This document shows, one piece after another, positions 41,595 through 49,374 of a DNA stretch of 64,000 nt; position 1 is the first letter of the stretch; every line of letters starts with the position of its first letter. The DNA comes from Clostridium sp. AM34-11AC (GTDB lineage: Bacteria > Bacillota > Clostridia > Lachnospirales > Lachnospiraceae), in contig NZ_QWGL01000005.1 in NCBI RefSeq assembly GCF_003435375.1, positions 1 to 64,000 of the forward strand, written 5' to 3'. The position numbers and the translations under genes are program-made. The notes under the pieces were generated by a model. That model was not told the origin of the DNA, did no database searches, and worked only from the letters and a program-made list of their open reading frames with translations.

Positions 41595-42347
41595 TCAACC
41601 GACCACATCAGCCATATCGTAAAGTCCTGCCGGCTTTCCTGCGAGGAATTTTGCAGCCTCCACAGCTCCCTTTGCGAAAATCTCGCGGGAATAAGCGGTG
41701 TGTGTGAAGGTGATGACCTCGTCGCGGCCCGCGAACATAATATCATGCTCACCGACGATGGTGCCGCCGCGCATTGCCTGGATTCCGATCTCCTTTGGAT
41801 CTCTTGCGACACGCTCGGAGGAACGGTCATATTTATAATGATAGCTGTTGTCGAGGCTCTCATTGATGGCATCAGCAAGGGCGATGGCGGTTCCACTCGG
41901 GGCGTCGATCTTGCGGTTGTGGTGCTTCTCTAAGATCTCGATGTCAAATCCTGCTGCCGCAAGGACCGGAGCGACCTCTTTCAATGTCTTCATGAGAAGG
42001 TTGATTCCGATGGACATATTTGCGGAGCGAAGGACTGCGTCCACCTTGCTCGCCTCTTTCACATGGTTTAACTGGTCCTCGGAAAGTCCTGTGGTGCATA
42101 AAACCACAGGAACTTTCTTCGTCTCGCAGTAGTCCAACAGTCCGTCAACCGCCTTTGCGGTGGAAAAATCGATGATGACATCTGCCTCCGGGCATTCGTC
42201 GAGGGACTTAAATACCGGGTATCCGGCATAGTTTTCTGTGTTCATATCCACGCCTGCAACGATCTCGATCGCGTCATCCTTGGAAATAATGTCCGTGATC
42301 ACATGACCCATCACGCCGTGGCAGCCATTCATAATTGCTCTGATCAT
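41595..42347 (-). CDS. dapB: 4-hydroxy-tetrahydrodipicolinate reductase
   Basis: Second committed enzyme of the diaminopimelate/lysine branch, reducing the dapA product with NAD(P)H. The N-terminal Rossmann start is MIRAIMNGCHGVMGHVI. The substrate and catalytic region is EILEKHHNRKIDAPSGTAIALA, followed by GGTIVGEHDIMFAG. 250 residues is typical. It starts 20 bases after dapA and shares its riboswitch-controlled transcript. Confidence 0.97.
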   Translation of the reverse strand: MIRAIMNGCHGVMGHVITDIISKDDAIEIVAGVDMNTENYAGYPVFKSLDECPEADVIIDFSTAKAVDGLLDYCETKKVPVVLCTTGLSEDQLNHVKEASKVDAVLRSANMSIGINLLMKTLKEVAPVLAAAGFDIEILEKHHNRKIDAPSGTAIALADAINESLDNSYHYKYDRSSERVARDPKEIGIQAMRGGTIVGEHDIMFAGRDEVITFTHTAYSREIFAKGAVEAAKFLAGKPAGLYDMADVVG

Positions 42348-42367
42348 GTTTTTCTCCTCGTATTTTA

Positions 42368-43255
42368 TTACAGGATACCGAAATCCTGCATTGCTTTCTT
42401 TAATACTTCCTGGTGCTGCGGCTCCATCACTGTAAGCGGAAGTCTCGGCTCGCCTACGTTCTTGCCCATTAAGTTAAGCGCAGCTTTTACCGGAATCGGA
42501 TTTACTTCGGAGAACAGGGCCTCGATCAGCGGCATTGCCTTTAACTGAATGCGTCTGCTGGCCTCGATATTGCCCTTGAAGAACTCTGCGCACATGTCAT
42601 GTGTCTGCTTCGGAGCCACGTTGGAGAGAACGGAGATCACGCCCTTTCCGCCGAGAGCCAACATCGGAACGACCTGGTCATCGTTTCCGGAGTATACATC
42701 CACATAGCCGCCGGAGAGCTGAAGGATCTTCGCTGCTGCGGAGAAGTTTCCACTCGCTTCCTTGACACCCACAATATTCTCCACATGCCTGCAGAGATCA
42801 ACGATGGTCTCTGGTGCGATATTCACGCCTGTACGGCTCGGTACGTTGTAGAGGATCGCCGGGATCTTGATGGAGTTGGCGATCTTTGTGAAGTGGGCCT
42901 TTAAACCGTTCTGGGTCGCTTTATTATAGTACGGGGAAACTAAGAGAACGCCGTCTGCTCCTGCCTCTTCGGCCTCAACAGAAAGCTCAACTGCTGTCTG
43001 TGTGCAGTTGGAACCTGTTCCGGCAACCACCGGGATTCTTCCGTTTACGACCTCACATACGAAGCGGATCACCTGAATGTGCTCCTCCTCAGATGTTGTC
43101 GCGGACTCGCCTGTTGTTCCCATTGCTACGATACAGTCTGTTCCAGCCGCGATCTGTTCCTCGATCAGGCTTTCCAGTACTTCATAATTTACCGTTCCAT
43201 TTTCCTTAAATGGCGTTACAAGTGCTACGCCGGCTCCTTCAAAAATAGCCATCAT
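42368..43255 (-). CDS. dapA: 4-hydroxy-tetrahydrodipicolinate synthase
   Basis: Condenses pyruvate with aspartate semialdehyde, the entry to DAP and lysine. A TIM barrel with GTTGESATTSEEEH near residue 47, the catalytic Tyr in ILYNVPSRTGVNI, and the Schiff-base Lys in VGVKEASGNF. The gene starts ATG ATG; the second (43252, 294 residues) is better spaced from GAGGAGG. A lysine riboswitch with its terminator lies directly upstream, so transcription should fall when lysine is high. Confidence 0.97.
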   Translation of the reverse strand: MMAIFEGAGVALVTPFKENGTVNYEVLESLIEEQIAAGTDCIVAMGTTGESATTSEEEHIQVIRFVCEVVNGRIPVVAGTGSNCTQTAVELSVEAEEAGADGVLLVSPYYNKATQNGLKAHFTKIANSIKIPAILYNVPSRTGVNIAPETIVDLCRHVENIVGVKEASGNFSAAAKILQLSGGYVDVYSGNDDQVVPMLALGGKGVISVLSNVAPKQTHDMCAEFFKGNIEASRRIQLKAMPLIEALFSEVNPIPVKAALNLMGKNVGEPRLPLTVMEPQHQEVLKKAMQDFGIL

Positions 43256-43335
43256 GCGTCCTCCTCTTTATTATGTAAAAATTAAATGTCTAAGATAGAT
43301 TGCGCTCTTTTGCGGAACAAAGAATCCTGTTTCAC

Positions 43336-43372
43336 AAAAAAAGGAGCTGAAATCAAATAAGATGTCAGCTCC
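43336..43372 (-). terminator. Riboswitch-controlled terminator before dapA
   Basis: The stem GGAGCTGA/TCAGCTCC (43365-43372 with 43343-43350) followed by TTTTTTT on the minus strand. It directly follows the lysine aptamer and precedes dapA by about 80 bases. It is the expression platform. Confidence 0.85.
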
Positions 43373-43382
43373 CGGATCTTTC

Positions 43383-43562
43383 AGATTAAGCAGCCCTCCA
43401 TCTTTTTTCTAAAGATGACAGTCATACGGTTCTTCGCCGCATGCCCAGAAACGGGAGCCTTAGGGATTCACTTCCTGTCTCTTCGGCGCCATCCCCTTTT
43501 CTCCGGCAGCCATTTCCCATTATCTGCCGGTCTACTCATGTCAGGCGCAACCTCTACTTATC
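43383..43562 (-). promoter_or_regulatory. Lysine riboswitch (L box)
   Basis: Read on the minus strand, the leader shows the conserved blocks of the lysine aptamer in order: AGTAGAGGTTGCG, ATGAGTAGA, GGGAAATGGC, AGGGGATGGCGCCGAAG, CCCGTTTCTGGGC, ACTGTCATC and GATGGAGGGCTGCTT. The gene behind it is dapA, the expected target. Binding lysine should favour the terminator at 43336-43372 and shut off dapA-dapB. Confidence 0.92.
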
Positions 43563-43566
43563 ATTT

Positions 43567-43595
43567 ATGGTATCATCATTCCTGATGATTGTCAA
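43567..43595 (-). promoter_or_regulatory. Promoter of the lysine riboswitch transcript
   Basis: TTGACA (43590-43595) and TACCAT (43567-43572) with a 17-bp spacer on the minus strand. The -35 box lies inside the last codons of the CobO-like gene, so dapA can be transcribed independently of it. Confidence 0.65.
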
Positions 43596-44088
43596 CGTCA
43601 ATGTTTTCCATCCGTGAAATATCGGTTACATATTCTTCAATACCTTCCGGACACACGCGCCCGGTCATGACCAGCTCAGTCTCCTCATCTCTTGACTCAA
43701 GAAAACTCTGGAATTCTTCCTTCGAGATAATTCCCTGATCCACGATTCCAAGAATCTCATCCAGGATCAGGACATCGCACTCACCGGTCGTCATCACCTT
43801 TCTTGCGAAATTGAAGCCGTTTCGCATGTTCATCAGTTCCTCGTGCTTCTGATCTTCCGGAAGGTCCTCAAACCGCTCTTTGGAGTGCTCAAAACGGAAG
43901 AATTTGAGATCCGGCTCGAGACGCTTCAGGACGTCTGCCGCTCCTTCTCCCAGCATACCTTTCAAGAACTGTACCATAATGACCCTTTTTCCGCGGAAAA
44001 CGCCCATCATCGCGTATCCCAATGCCGATGCGGATTTTCCGTATCCCGGTCCGCAGATCACACGGACTCTGTCACTTGCCATGATCAT
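43576..44088 (-). CDS. CobO/BtuR-like P-loop ATPase
   Basis: A 170-residue P-loop protein resembling cob(I)yrinic acid a,c-diamide adenosyltransferases of the CobA/CobO type. The Walker A-like loop CGPGYGKSASALGYAM (about 12-27) differs from the usual GKGKTTAA. VIMVQFLKGM and the Walker B-like DVLILDEILGIVDQG are family-like. No other cobalamin gene is in the window, so corrinoid adenosylation is uncertain; it could be a regulatory or repurposed ATPase. It has its own promoter (44143-44171) and ends against the riboswitch promoter. The ATG-ATT-ATG start region leaves the exact start open by two codons. Confidence 0.75.
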   Translation of the reverse strand: MIMASDRVRVICGPGYGKSASALGYAMMGVFRGKRVIMVQFLKGMLGEGAADVLKRLEPDLKFFRFEHSKERFEDLPEDQKHEELMNMRNGFNFARKVMTTGECDVLILDEILGIVDQGIISKEEFQSFLESRDEETELVMTGRVCPEGIEEYVTDISRMENIDVDNHQE

Positions 44089-44142
44089 TCCCTCACTTTG
44101 TGTATACCGTTAGCTGAAGCTTTTTAAGGCTTCTATTATGCT

Positions 44143-44171
44143 ATATTATCACATCTCTATCCTGTTTGCAA
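44143..44171 (-). promoter_or_regulatory. Promoter of the CobO-like gene
   Basis: TTGCAA (44166-44171) and TAATAT (44143-44148) on the minus strand, 17 bp spacer. Confidence 0.65.
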
Positions 44172-44224
44172 GAGATTTGCCTGTCTGTCAAAGTTGCCCT
44201 CCCTGATGTCTTTAATATGTATTT

Positions 44225-44863
44225 CTACGACTCCGCATGATCCGCACATTCAAGCTTACTGACGGAGACTTCATAGGCCACACGCTTCTCGCACTCCGTC
44301 TCGCTGACCTTTTTCGTGTACTCCCTGCTCTGGACACGGCCCCAGATGAGGATCCTTGTTCCGACGCCAAATCCTGAGGCGTATCTGGCATTGCGGCCCC
44401 AGGCGATGCATGGGATATAGTCTGACTTGCCATACGGGCGGTTCACTGCCACTAAAAGGTCTGCAATCTCCCTTCCTAATGGCGTCTTCCGGTAGACCGG
44501 TTCTTTACAGATATATCCGTCCAGAAAGATCTGGTTCGTTTTCGTGTAGTCCGTGAACTCCTCCATAAAGCGGACCTCTCTGACAAACACGGACAATACC
44601 AGACGGTTCTTCGTCCCCTCGTGGCGGTTGTAGGACCGGAACTGACCGGAGGCCTCCATGGTGCAGCCCTGGTAATCCTTCGTCACATCGATCAGACGCT
44701 CTGATATCATAAGCGGAATAATGTCCGCCTGCTCACTCAAACGGTTCACGAGAAGATCCACAAGATAAAAGCCCTCCCCAAACACGGCATGGCTGAATGT
44801 GAATCCTGAAACGATCGTTCCAATTACGGTTACTTTGTTGTTTTCCATTCCTTTTTCTGTCAT
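44225..44863 (-). CDS. Tandem OB-fold single-stranded DNA-binding-like protein
   Basis: A 212-residue protein that appears to hold two SSB-type OB folds. The first is about 8-100 (NKVTVIGTIVSGFTFSH to RLVLSVFVREVRF). The second is about 107-190, with the more typical NQIFLDGYICKEPVYRKTPLGREIADLLVAVNRPYGKSDYIPCIAWG and a GTRILIWGRVQSREY strand. There is no acidic DDDIPF-type tail, so the usual SSB protein-interaction end is missing. It is longer than a normal OB domain and may act as a monomer or dimer. It is not the main replicative SSB (no rpsF/rpsR neighbours). Function in DNA repair, plasmid or phage defence is unknown. The start could also be MENNK, five residues in. Confidence 0.8.
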   Translation of the reverse strand: MTEKGMENNKVTVIGTIVSGFTFSHAVFGEGFYLVDLLVNRLSEQADIIPLMISERLIDVTKDYQGCTMEASGQFRSYNRHEGTKNRLVLSVFVREVRFMEEFTDYTKTNQIFLDGYICKEPVYRKTPLGREIADLLVAVNRPYGKSDYIPCIAWGRNARYASGFGVGTRILIWGRVQSREYTKKVSETECEKRVAYEVSVSKLECADHAES

Positions 44864-45047
44864 AGTATTTTCTCCTTTTTGATTGTTTTTTCCGCTATAC
44901 GGCTTTTACCGTATATCTGTATGTAATTAGAACGTAAATTAGAACGGCTTTGTGTCATGTCTTTTCAGGTTTTTATCGACGGAAATCCCGGATTTTTTCG
45001 GTATTTCGGCATGATCTTCTATTTTTTCTCAATACAGTGGTGGCAGT

Positions 45048-45180
45048 GTTACTGTACACGGGTAGGAATTTTCTGAACTGAAAATTCCGTACAATACAGT
45101 GGTGGTAGTGGATTTTGCCGATTCGGAATGCGAAGCATCGGCAAAATCAGTTACTGTTTGCGCAAAGCGTGAACAGTAAC
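45048..45180. repeat. Rearranged family I repeat, inverted (copy D)
   Basis: In reverse orientation it holds hairpins 3 and 2 of the 142-bp family (45067-45088 and about 45111-45148). The CGGGCA hairpin is replaced by GTTACTGTTTGCGC/GCGTGAACAGTAAC at the right end. The left end is GTTACTGTACACGGG. Fragments of the internal CAGTGGTGG linker are repeated outside, at 45031-45047 and 45181-45197, suggesting nested insertions. It lies upstream of the BrkB gene. Confidence 0.75.
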
Positions 45181-45305
45181 GTGGCAGTGGATTCTGCCGC
45201 ATGCTGTTTTTTTACCACTCTTGTTATTTTTCTCTCTTCATGTTAATATTTTATGATGTTGAGGTCAAAAAGTCTTTTGACCTCTCTGATATAGAAAGAA
45301 AGGGC

Positions 45306-46205
45306 ATGACCGACAGGATACCTCCTTCGCGGTTATGGAAAGGTCAGGATCTTATGCTTCGCCTGCTACTCTTCGGACGACAGGTCTATTTGAAATATTC
45401 CATGGACGAAATGTCCGTTTATGCCGCACAGGCCTCATTTTTCATCATCATGGCGGCGTTCCCGTTTTTTATGGTGCTTCTGGCCCTGATCCAGGTGGCC
45501 CCCATGATCCATGAGGCAGATCTTCTGCGTTTTCTGCTGCCTGCGATCCCGGGCCGGTTCCAGGGGCTTTTGATCTATCTCCTGGACAGCCTGCACTCCG
45601 ATTCCCCGGCAGCGCTGATCTCTGTGACTGCTCTTGCGGCGGTCTGGTCCGCGGCAAAGGGAATGCTCGGGATCGAAAAGGGCTTAAACCGGGTATTCGG
45701 CGTCACATCGCCGCGAAATTATATCCTTCGCAGGGCCCTCTGCAGCGTTTATACCCTGGCATTCTCCCTGATGTGTGTGACGAGCCTTGCGCTCCTCGTA
45801 TTCGGAAGCTTCCTGCAGGAGATGCTGTTAAAATGGTTCCCGGCCCTGTCCTATCTCTCCGGGATGATCTCCCTGGGACGCGGACTTGTGATGTTTATCA
45901 TGCTGATGATCTTTTTCACCGCCATCTACACGGCACTTCCGCACCGGAGGCTCTCGATCTGCGGCCAGATCCCGGGAGCCATGTTTTCCGCCGCCGGATG
46001 GGCACTCACTTCCCTGGCATTTTCCGTTTACTTCCGGTATTTCGGCACATACGCTGTCACGTACGGAAGTTTGACTGCGGTGATCCTTTTTATGCTGTGG
46101 CTTTATGTCTCGATCTGCATCCTGTTTGTGGGGGCGGAGATCAACTGGTTTTTGCTGTTTTATAAAGAAAAGATCATGTCGATAAAAGAAAACGGACTGC
46201 CCTGA
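45306..46205 (+). CDS. YihY/BrkB family membrane protein
   Basis: A 299-residue integral membrane protein of the UPF0761/YihY/BrkB family (once mis-named ribonuclease BN), with about six helices and the conserved early segment MSVYAAQASFFIIMAAFPFFMVLLALI. Later come ALAAVWSAAKGMLGIEKGLNRVFGV and the last-helix LWLYVSICILFVGAEINWFL. The molecular function of the family is not firmly known; transport is likely. The ATG at 45306 follows AAAGGGC; the frame is open to 45201 but that part is not family-like. The only plus-strand gene of this area, ending in a hairpin shared with its neighbour. Confidence 0.88.
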   Translation: MTDRIPPSRLWKGQDLMLRLLLFGRQVYLKYSMDEMSVYAAQASFFIIMAAFPFFMVLLALIQVAPMIHEADLLRFLLPAIPGRFQGLLIYLLDSLHSDSPAALISVTALAAVWSAAKGMLGIEKGLNRVFGVTSPRNYILRRALCSVYTLAFSLMCVTSLALLVFGSFLQEMLLKWFPALSYLSGMISLGRGLVMFIMLMIFFTAIYTALPHRRLSICGQIPGAMFSAAGWALTSLAFSVYFRYFGTYAVTYGSLTAVILFMLWLYVSICILFVGAEINWFLLFYKEKIMSIKENGLP

Positions 46206-46220
46206 TCAGGCAGTCCATTT
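46190..46220. terminator. Bidirectional terminator, BrkB/amidohydrolase
   Basis: A perfect 8-bp stem GGACTGCC/GGCAGTCC (46194-46201 with 46209-46216), with A-rich flank on the left and ATTTTCTT on the right. It overlaps the BrkB stop codon. Confidence 0.8.
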
Positions 46221-46222
46221 TC

Positions 46223-47029
46223 TTATAATCCGTAGATTCTTTTCGCATTTTCATAAAAGACCTTCCCCCACTCCTCCTCAGGAATCAGCCATTTTACGAC
46301 TTCGATGTAGTCTCCGTAGTTGGCTAACGGCCAGTCTGTTCCGAACATGAACTTTTCATACTGGCTGCAGTAGGAGATCCAGGTCTTTAAGGCATCAAAA
46401 TATCCTCTCTGCTGCTCTAAAAGCTTCGGGAAATCGATCTTCCCCTCCAGAAGGCCGGAGAGATCCGTCATCACGTTCTCATTTTTCTCCACGACAGCCG
46501 CCGCGTCCAGGAGCCACGGATTGCCGAAATGGCACATGACAAAGTTTACATCCGGATGACGGACTGCCGCCTCGTCCAAGGTCAGCGGATGACTGTATTT
46601 TAAGTAGGCGCGGGAACCAGCTGTCTGGCCCATGTGGATCGCCACAGGCTTTTTGTACGCCTTTGCGAGATCATAGAGCGGCTCGTACACCTCATCCGTC
46701 ACATACATCTTGTTGTATCCGGGATAGAGTTTGATTCCGACACAGGTATCCCGCTTTAAGTTCTCCTCCACCTGATCCAGGCTCTTCTTTTTGTCCTCGC
46801 TCACGAGAAAATCACGGTCGATCCCCACACAGTACCTTAGGAATTCCGGGTAGGAATGATCCACCGGGTCCACGCCCCGGTTTCCCATGACGACTCCTCC
46901 CTCAATATTGTATTTCTGATAGACCGCCCTTAAGTCTTCCTCTGTATTTTTATGTTCCGCCCGCACCGCGATCTCCTGGAAGTAGGGATTTTCCGGCACA
47001 AAGTGAAGATGTGCGTCGATGATCTTCAT
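46223..47029 (-). CDS. Amidohydrolase-family metal-dependent hydrolase (COG2159-like)
   Basis: A 268-residue TIM-barrel enzyme of the amidohydrolase_2 type. The N-terminal metal motif is IIDAHLHFVPE (residues 3-13). Barrel motifs further on are GIKLYPGYN, VAIHMGQTAG, NFVMCHFGNPWLLDAA and the final FGTDWPLANYG. Family members are decarboxylases or hydrolases of small acids; the substrate is not evident. It shares no operon with a pathway gene. The stop is 7 bases from the shared terminator. Confidence 0.88.
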   Translation of the reverse strand: MKIIDAHLHFVPENPYFQEIAVRAEHKNTEEDLRAVYQKYNIEGGVVMGNRGVDPVDHSYPEFLRYCVGIDRDFLVSEDKKKSLDQVEENLKRDTCVGIKLYPGYNKMYVTDEVYEPLYDLAKAYKKPVAIHMGQTAGSRAYLKYSHPLTLDEAAVRHPDVNFVMCHFGNPWLLDAAAVVEKNENVMTDLSGLLEGKIDFPKLLEQQRGYFDALKTWISYCSQYEKFMFGTDWPLANYGDYIEVVKWLIPEEEWGKVFYENAKRIYGL

Positions 47030-47054
47030 AGTCTCGCTCCTTAAGTCAATATAC

Positions 47055-47085
47055 AGGAAAAACCCCTGTTTTAAGGGGTTTTCCT
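47055..47085 (-). terminator. Terminator of the NUDIX gene
   Basis: The stem AAAACCCC/GGGGTTTT around TTAAAACA, trailed by TTCCTG on the minus strand, about 15 bases past the NUDIX stop codon. Confidence 0.7.
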
Positions 47086-47098
47086 CCGTTTACGGGGC

Positions 47099-47551
47099 CT
47101 AGAAGTATTTCTTACTGCCCCACAGATTACACCGTTTCAGATCCAGATATTCGTGATAGGCTTTCTCCAGAATCTGCTTCTCATTTGAGAATTTCAGAAG
47201 GTGGTACGCCTCATAATATTTGTAATATCCGGAATCTACGAAGTATTCTTCGCGCTGTGGTTTACTGTAATAACTGTCCGCCATCATTAAATACCAGTGG
47301 ACTTCCTTTTCCACCGTATCCTGCGGCGTGTTAAATGAATACTGGCTCTTTCCGATGTACTTAATGATCTGGGCCTGGACCCCGGTCTCCTCCTTCACCT
47401 CTCTGAGAGCCGTTTCTTTAAACTCTTCTCCTGCTTCCACAGTTCCTTTCGGTAAGACCCAGCCTTCGTACTTGTTTCTGTAGTTCTTATAGAGAACCAG
47501 GATCTTGCCGCGAAATATAACCACACCGCCGCAGCTCGTTGCTTCTATCAT
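47099..47551 (-). CDS. NUDIX hydrolase
   Basis: A 150-residue nucleoside-diphosphate-linked hydrolase. The full NUDIX box is present: G(TVEAG)E(EFKETAL)REVKEETGV, matching Gx5Ex7REUxEExGU. The N-terminus MIEATSCGGVVIFRG is typical of diadenosine-polyphosphate or (d)NTP house-cleaning members. The ATG at 47551 follows AGGAGG. The frame runs open to 47683 but that extra stretch is not family-like. The aromatic C-terminal part (YYSKPQREEYFVDSGYYKYYEAY) is unusual and may set specificity. Confidence 0.9.
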   Translation of the reverse strand: MIEATSCGGVVIFRGKILVLYKNYRNKYEGWVLPKGTVEAGEEFKETALREVKEETGVQAQIIKYIGKSQYSFNTPQDTVEKEVHWYLMMADSYYSKPQREEYFVDSGYYKYYEAYHLLKFSNEKQILEKAYHEYLDLKRCNLWGSKKYF

Positions 47552-47688
47552 TGCAATTCCTCCTGACAGGCATTCAAGGGATTCCGCCCGAAAGCAGATT
47601 CCGCAGGTGTGTTTTTTACTGAGTTTAGTATACTTCTTTTTACCCGTGTTTGCAACCACGTTTTCACTCGCAGAAATTTCCATAATGT

Positions 47689-47830
47689 GTTACAGTACAC
47701 GGGCACTCCATGCCCGCGCACTGTAACAGGATTTTGCCGATGCTTCGCATTCCGAATCGGCAAAATCCACTACCCCCACTGTATTGTACGGAATTTTCAG
47801 TTCAGAAAATTCCTACCCATGAAAAGTAAC
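47689..47830. repeat. 142-bp palindromic repeat, family I (copy C)
   Basis: Nearly identical to copy A at 34705-34846, with the same ends GTTACAGTACACGGGCA and AAAAGTAAC, the same length and all three hairpins, although 13 kb away. It lies between the NUDIX gene and the galE terminator. Confidence 0.92.
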
Positions 47831-47890
47831 CATAAGATATCTTCAGAAGGCCGATCATATATTTCACTGCGGTCCACACCTTACGCCGAA

Positions 47891-47930
47891 ACAGAAAAAC
47901 TCCGGCAGACCATACATCCGCCGGAGTTTC
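47891..47930 (-). terminator. Terminator of galE
   Basis: A perfect 10-bp stem AAACTCCGGC/GCCGGAGTTT with a 13-base loop, then TTCTGTTTCGG on the minus strand. Confidence 0.8.
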
Positions 47931-47962
47931 CTGTCTATGACCAAAGTTCAGTCATTCATTTT

Positions 47963-48979
47963 TTATGAACGATAACCATTCGGATTCTTGGACTGCCAGT
48001 TCCATGCGTCACGGCACATATCGTCGAGGTTTCTCTTTGCCTCCCAGCCAAGCTCCACCTTTGCCTTTGTAGCATCGGAATAGCATGTCGCGATATCGCC
48101 TGCACGGCGCGGTTTGATCACATACGGGATCTCTTTTCCAACCGCCTTGGAAAAAGCGTGGATCACGTCAAGAACGCTGTATCCGTGACCTGTTCCGAGA
48201 TTATAGATATATACCGCCGGCTTATCATCAAATTTCTTTAATGCCTTTACATGGCCTTCCGCAAGATCCATCACATGGATATAGTCGCGGACACCCGTTC
48301 CGTCCGGTGTATCGTAATCGTTTCCGAATACGCCCACCTCTTTCAACTTTCCGATGGCAACCTGGGTGATGTACGGTGTCAGGTTGTTCGGGATTCCCTC
48401 CGGATCCTCTCCGATCAGACCGCTCTCATGAGCTCCCACCGGATTGAAGTAACGGAGCAGGATCACATTCCACTCCGGGTCTGCCTTCTGCATATCGGTA
48501 AGGATCTGCTCCAGCATACTCTTTGTCTGTCCGTACGGGTTTGTGCACTGTCCCTTCGGGCACTCCTCTGTGATCGGAACGAAAGCCGGATCTCCGTAAA
48601 CGGTAGCGGAGGAGCTGAAGATGATCTTCTTCACGCCATGTTTTCTCATCACATCGAGAAGGATCAATGTACCGGTAATATTGTTGTGGTAGTATTCCCA
48701 CGGCTTTGCGACTGATTCGCCAACAGCCTTTAATCCAGCAAAGTGGATCACTGCGTCGATCTTCTCCGCATCAAAGATCTTTTCCATCGCATCACGATCC
48801 AGCATATCTGCCTTGTAGAATGTCAGATCCTTTCCTGTGAGCTTCTTTACACGGTTTAATGCTTCTTCCGACGCATTGTAAAGATTATCAAAGACAACGA
48901 CCTCATGTCCCTGTTCCAGAAGTGCCAGGCATGTATGGCTTCCGATATATCCTGCGCCGCCGGTTACTAAAATTCTCAT
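47963..48979 (-). CDS. galE: UDP-glucose 4-epimerase
   Basis: Interconverts UDP-glucose and UDP-galactose for galactose use and glycan synthesis. An extended SDR enzyme: MRILVTGGAGYIGSHTCLALL at the N-terminus binds NAD. The catalytic Ser and the Tyr/Lys pair lie in IIFSSSATVYGDP and NPYGQTKSMLE. The ATG at 48979 (338 residues) has GGGAGGG upstream; a reading from 48994 adds five residues. Upstream lie an AT-rich palindrome at 49079-49108 and the element at 49141-49295. No gal operon neighbours, so it is probably a housekeeping copy. Confidence 0.96.
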   Translation of the reverse strand: MRILVTGGAGYIGSHTCLALLEQGHEVVVFDNLYNASEEALNRVKKLTGKDLTFYKADMLDRDAMEKIFDAEKIDAVIHFAGLKAVGESVAKPWEYYHNNITGTLILLDVMRKHGVKKIIFSSSATVYGDPAFVPITEECPKGQCTNPYGQTKSMLEQILTDMQKADPEWNVILLRYFNPVGAHESGLIGEDPEGIPNNLTPYITQVAIGKLKEVGVFGNDYDTPDGTGVRDYIHVMDLAEGHVKALKKFDDKPAVYIYNLGTGHGYSVLDVIHAFSKAVGKEIPYVIKPRRAGDIATCYSDATKAKVELGWEAKRNLDDMCRDAWNWQSKNPNGYRS

Positions 48980-49078
48980 GATGAACCCTCCCATGAATTT
49001 TGCCGTTCTGAGATACGGTTATTATTTCGGATCCTTTTCCCCGGATCCTGTCCTCGTTATCATTTTAACACTGCCCGT

Positions 49079-49108
49079 AATAAAAGAAAATATCATTTTT
49101 CTTTTATT
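49079..49108. promoter_or_regulatory. 30-bp AT-rich perfect palindrome upstream of galE
   Basis: AATAAAAGAAAA and TTTTCTTTTATT flank TATCAT, a perfect 12-bp inverted repeat. It contains almost no G or C, so it is unlike a terminator stem, and it overlaps the likely -35 area of a galE promoter whose -10 could be TAAAAT near 49063-49068. It is an operator candidate. Confidence 0.5.
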
Positions 49109-49140
49109 CAATACAGATTTCTTTTTTTTACAGTAATTTT

Positions 49141-49295
49141 GTTACAGTTCAGCCATTACATCTTCTTGTTTTCATATTCATGAAAACAAGAAGCTTGGTG
49201 GTTCCACCATATGCTGATTTGGATGAAAAAGTGCTTATGCAAGCAAGCTTGCAACACACTTTCTCATTCAAACCAGCGCATGGCTGAACTGTAAC
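49141..49295. repeat. 155-bp branched palindromic element with 16-bp perfect terminal inverted repeats
   Basis: Ends are GTTACAGTTCAGCCAT and its exact inverse complement. Inside are a perfect 14-bp hairpin CTTCTTGTTTTCAT/ATGAAAACAAGAAG, a GGTGG-TT-CCACC hairpin, and a long imperfect stem of about 35 bp per arm ending at AAGCTT. The predicted shape is a closed multi-branch junction. No ORF is inside. It lies between the PBP and galE genes. Confidence 0.85.
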
Positions 49296-49374
49296 GTAAT
49301 TTTCTCCGCATACAGCACTTTTTCAGTTCCTCAGACACGTCCCGTATCTTACAGGCATATTTCCAAAAAGCACT

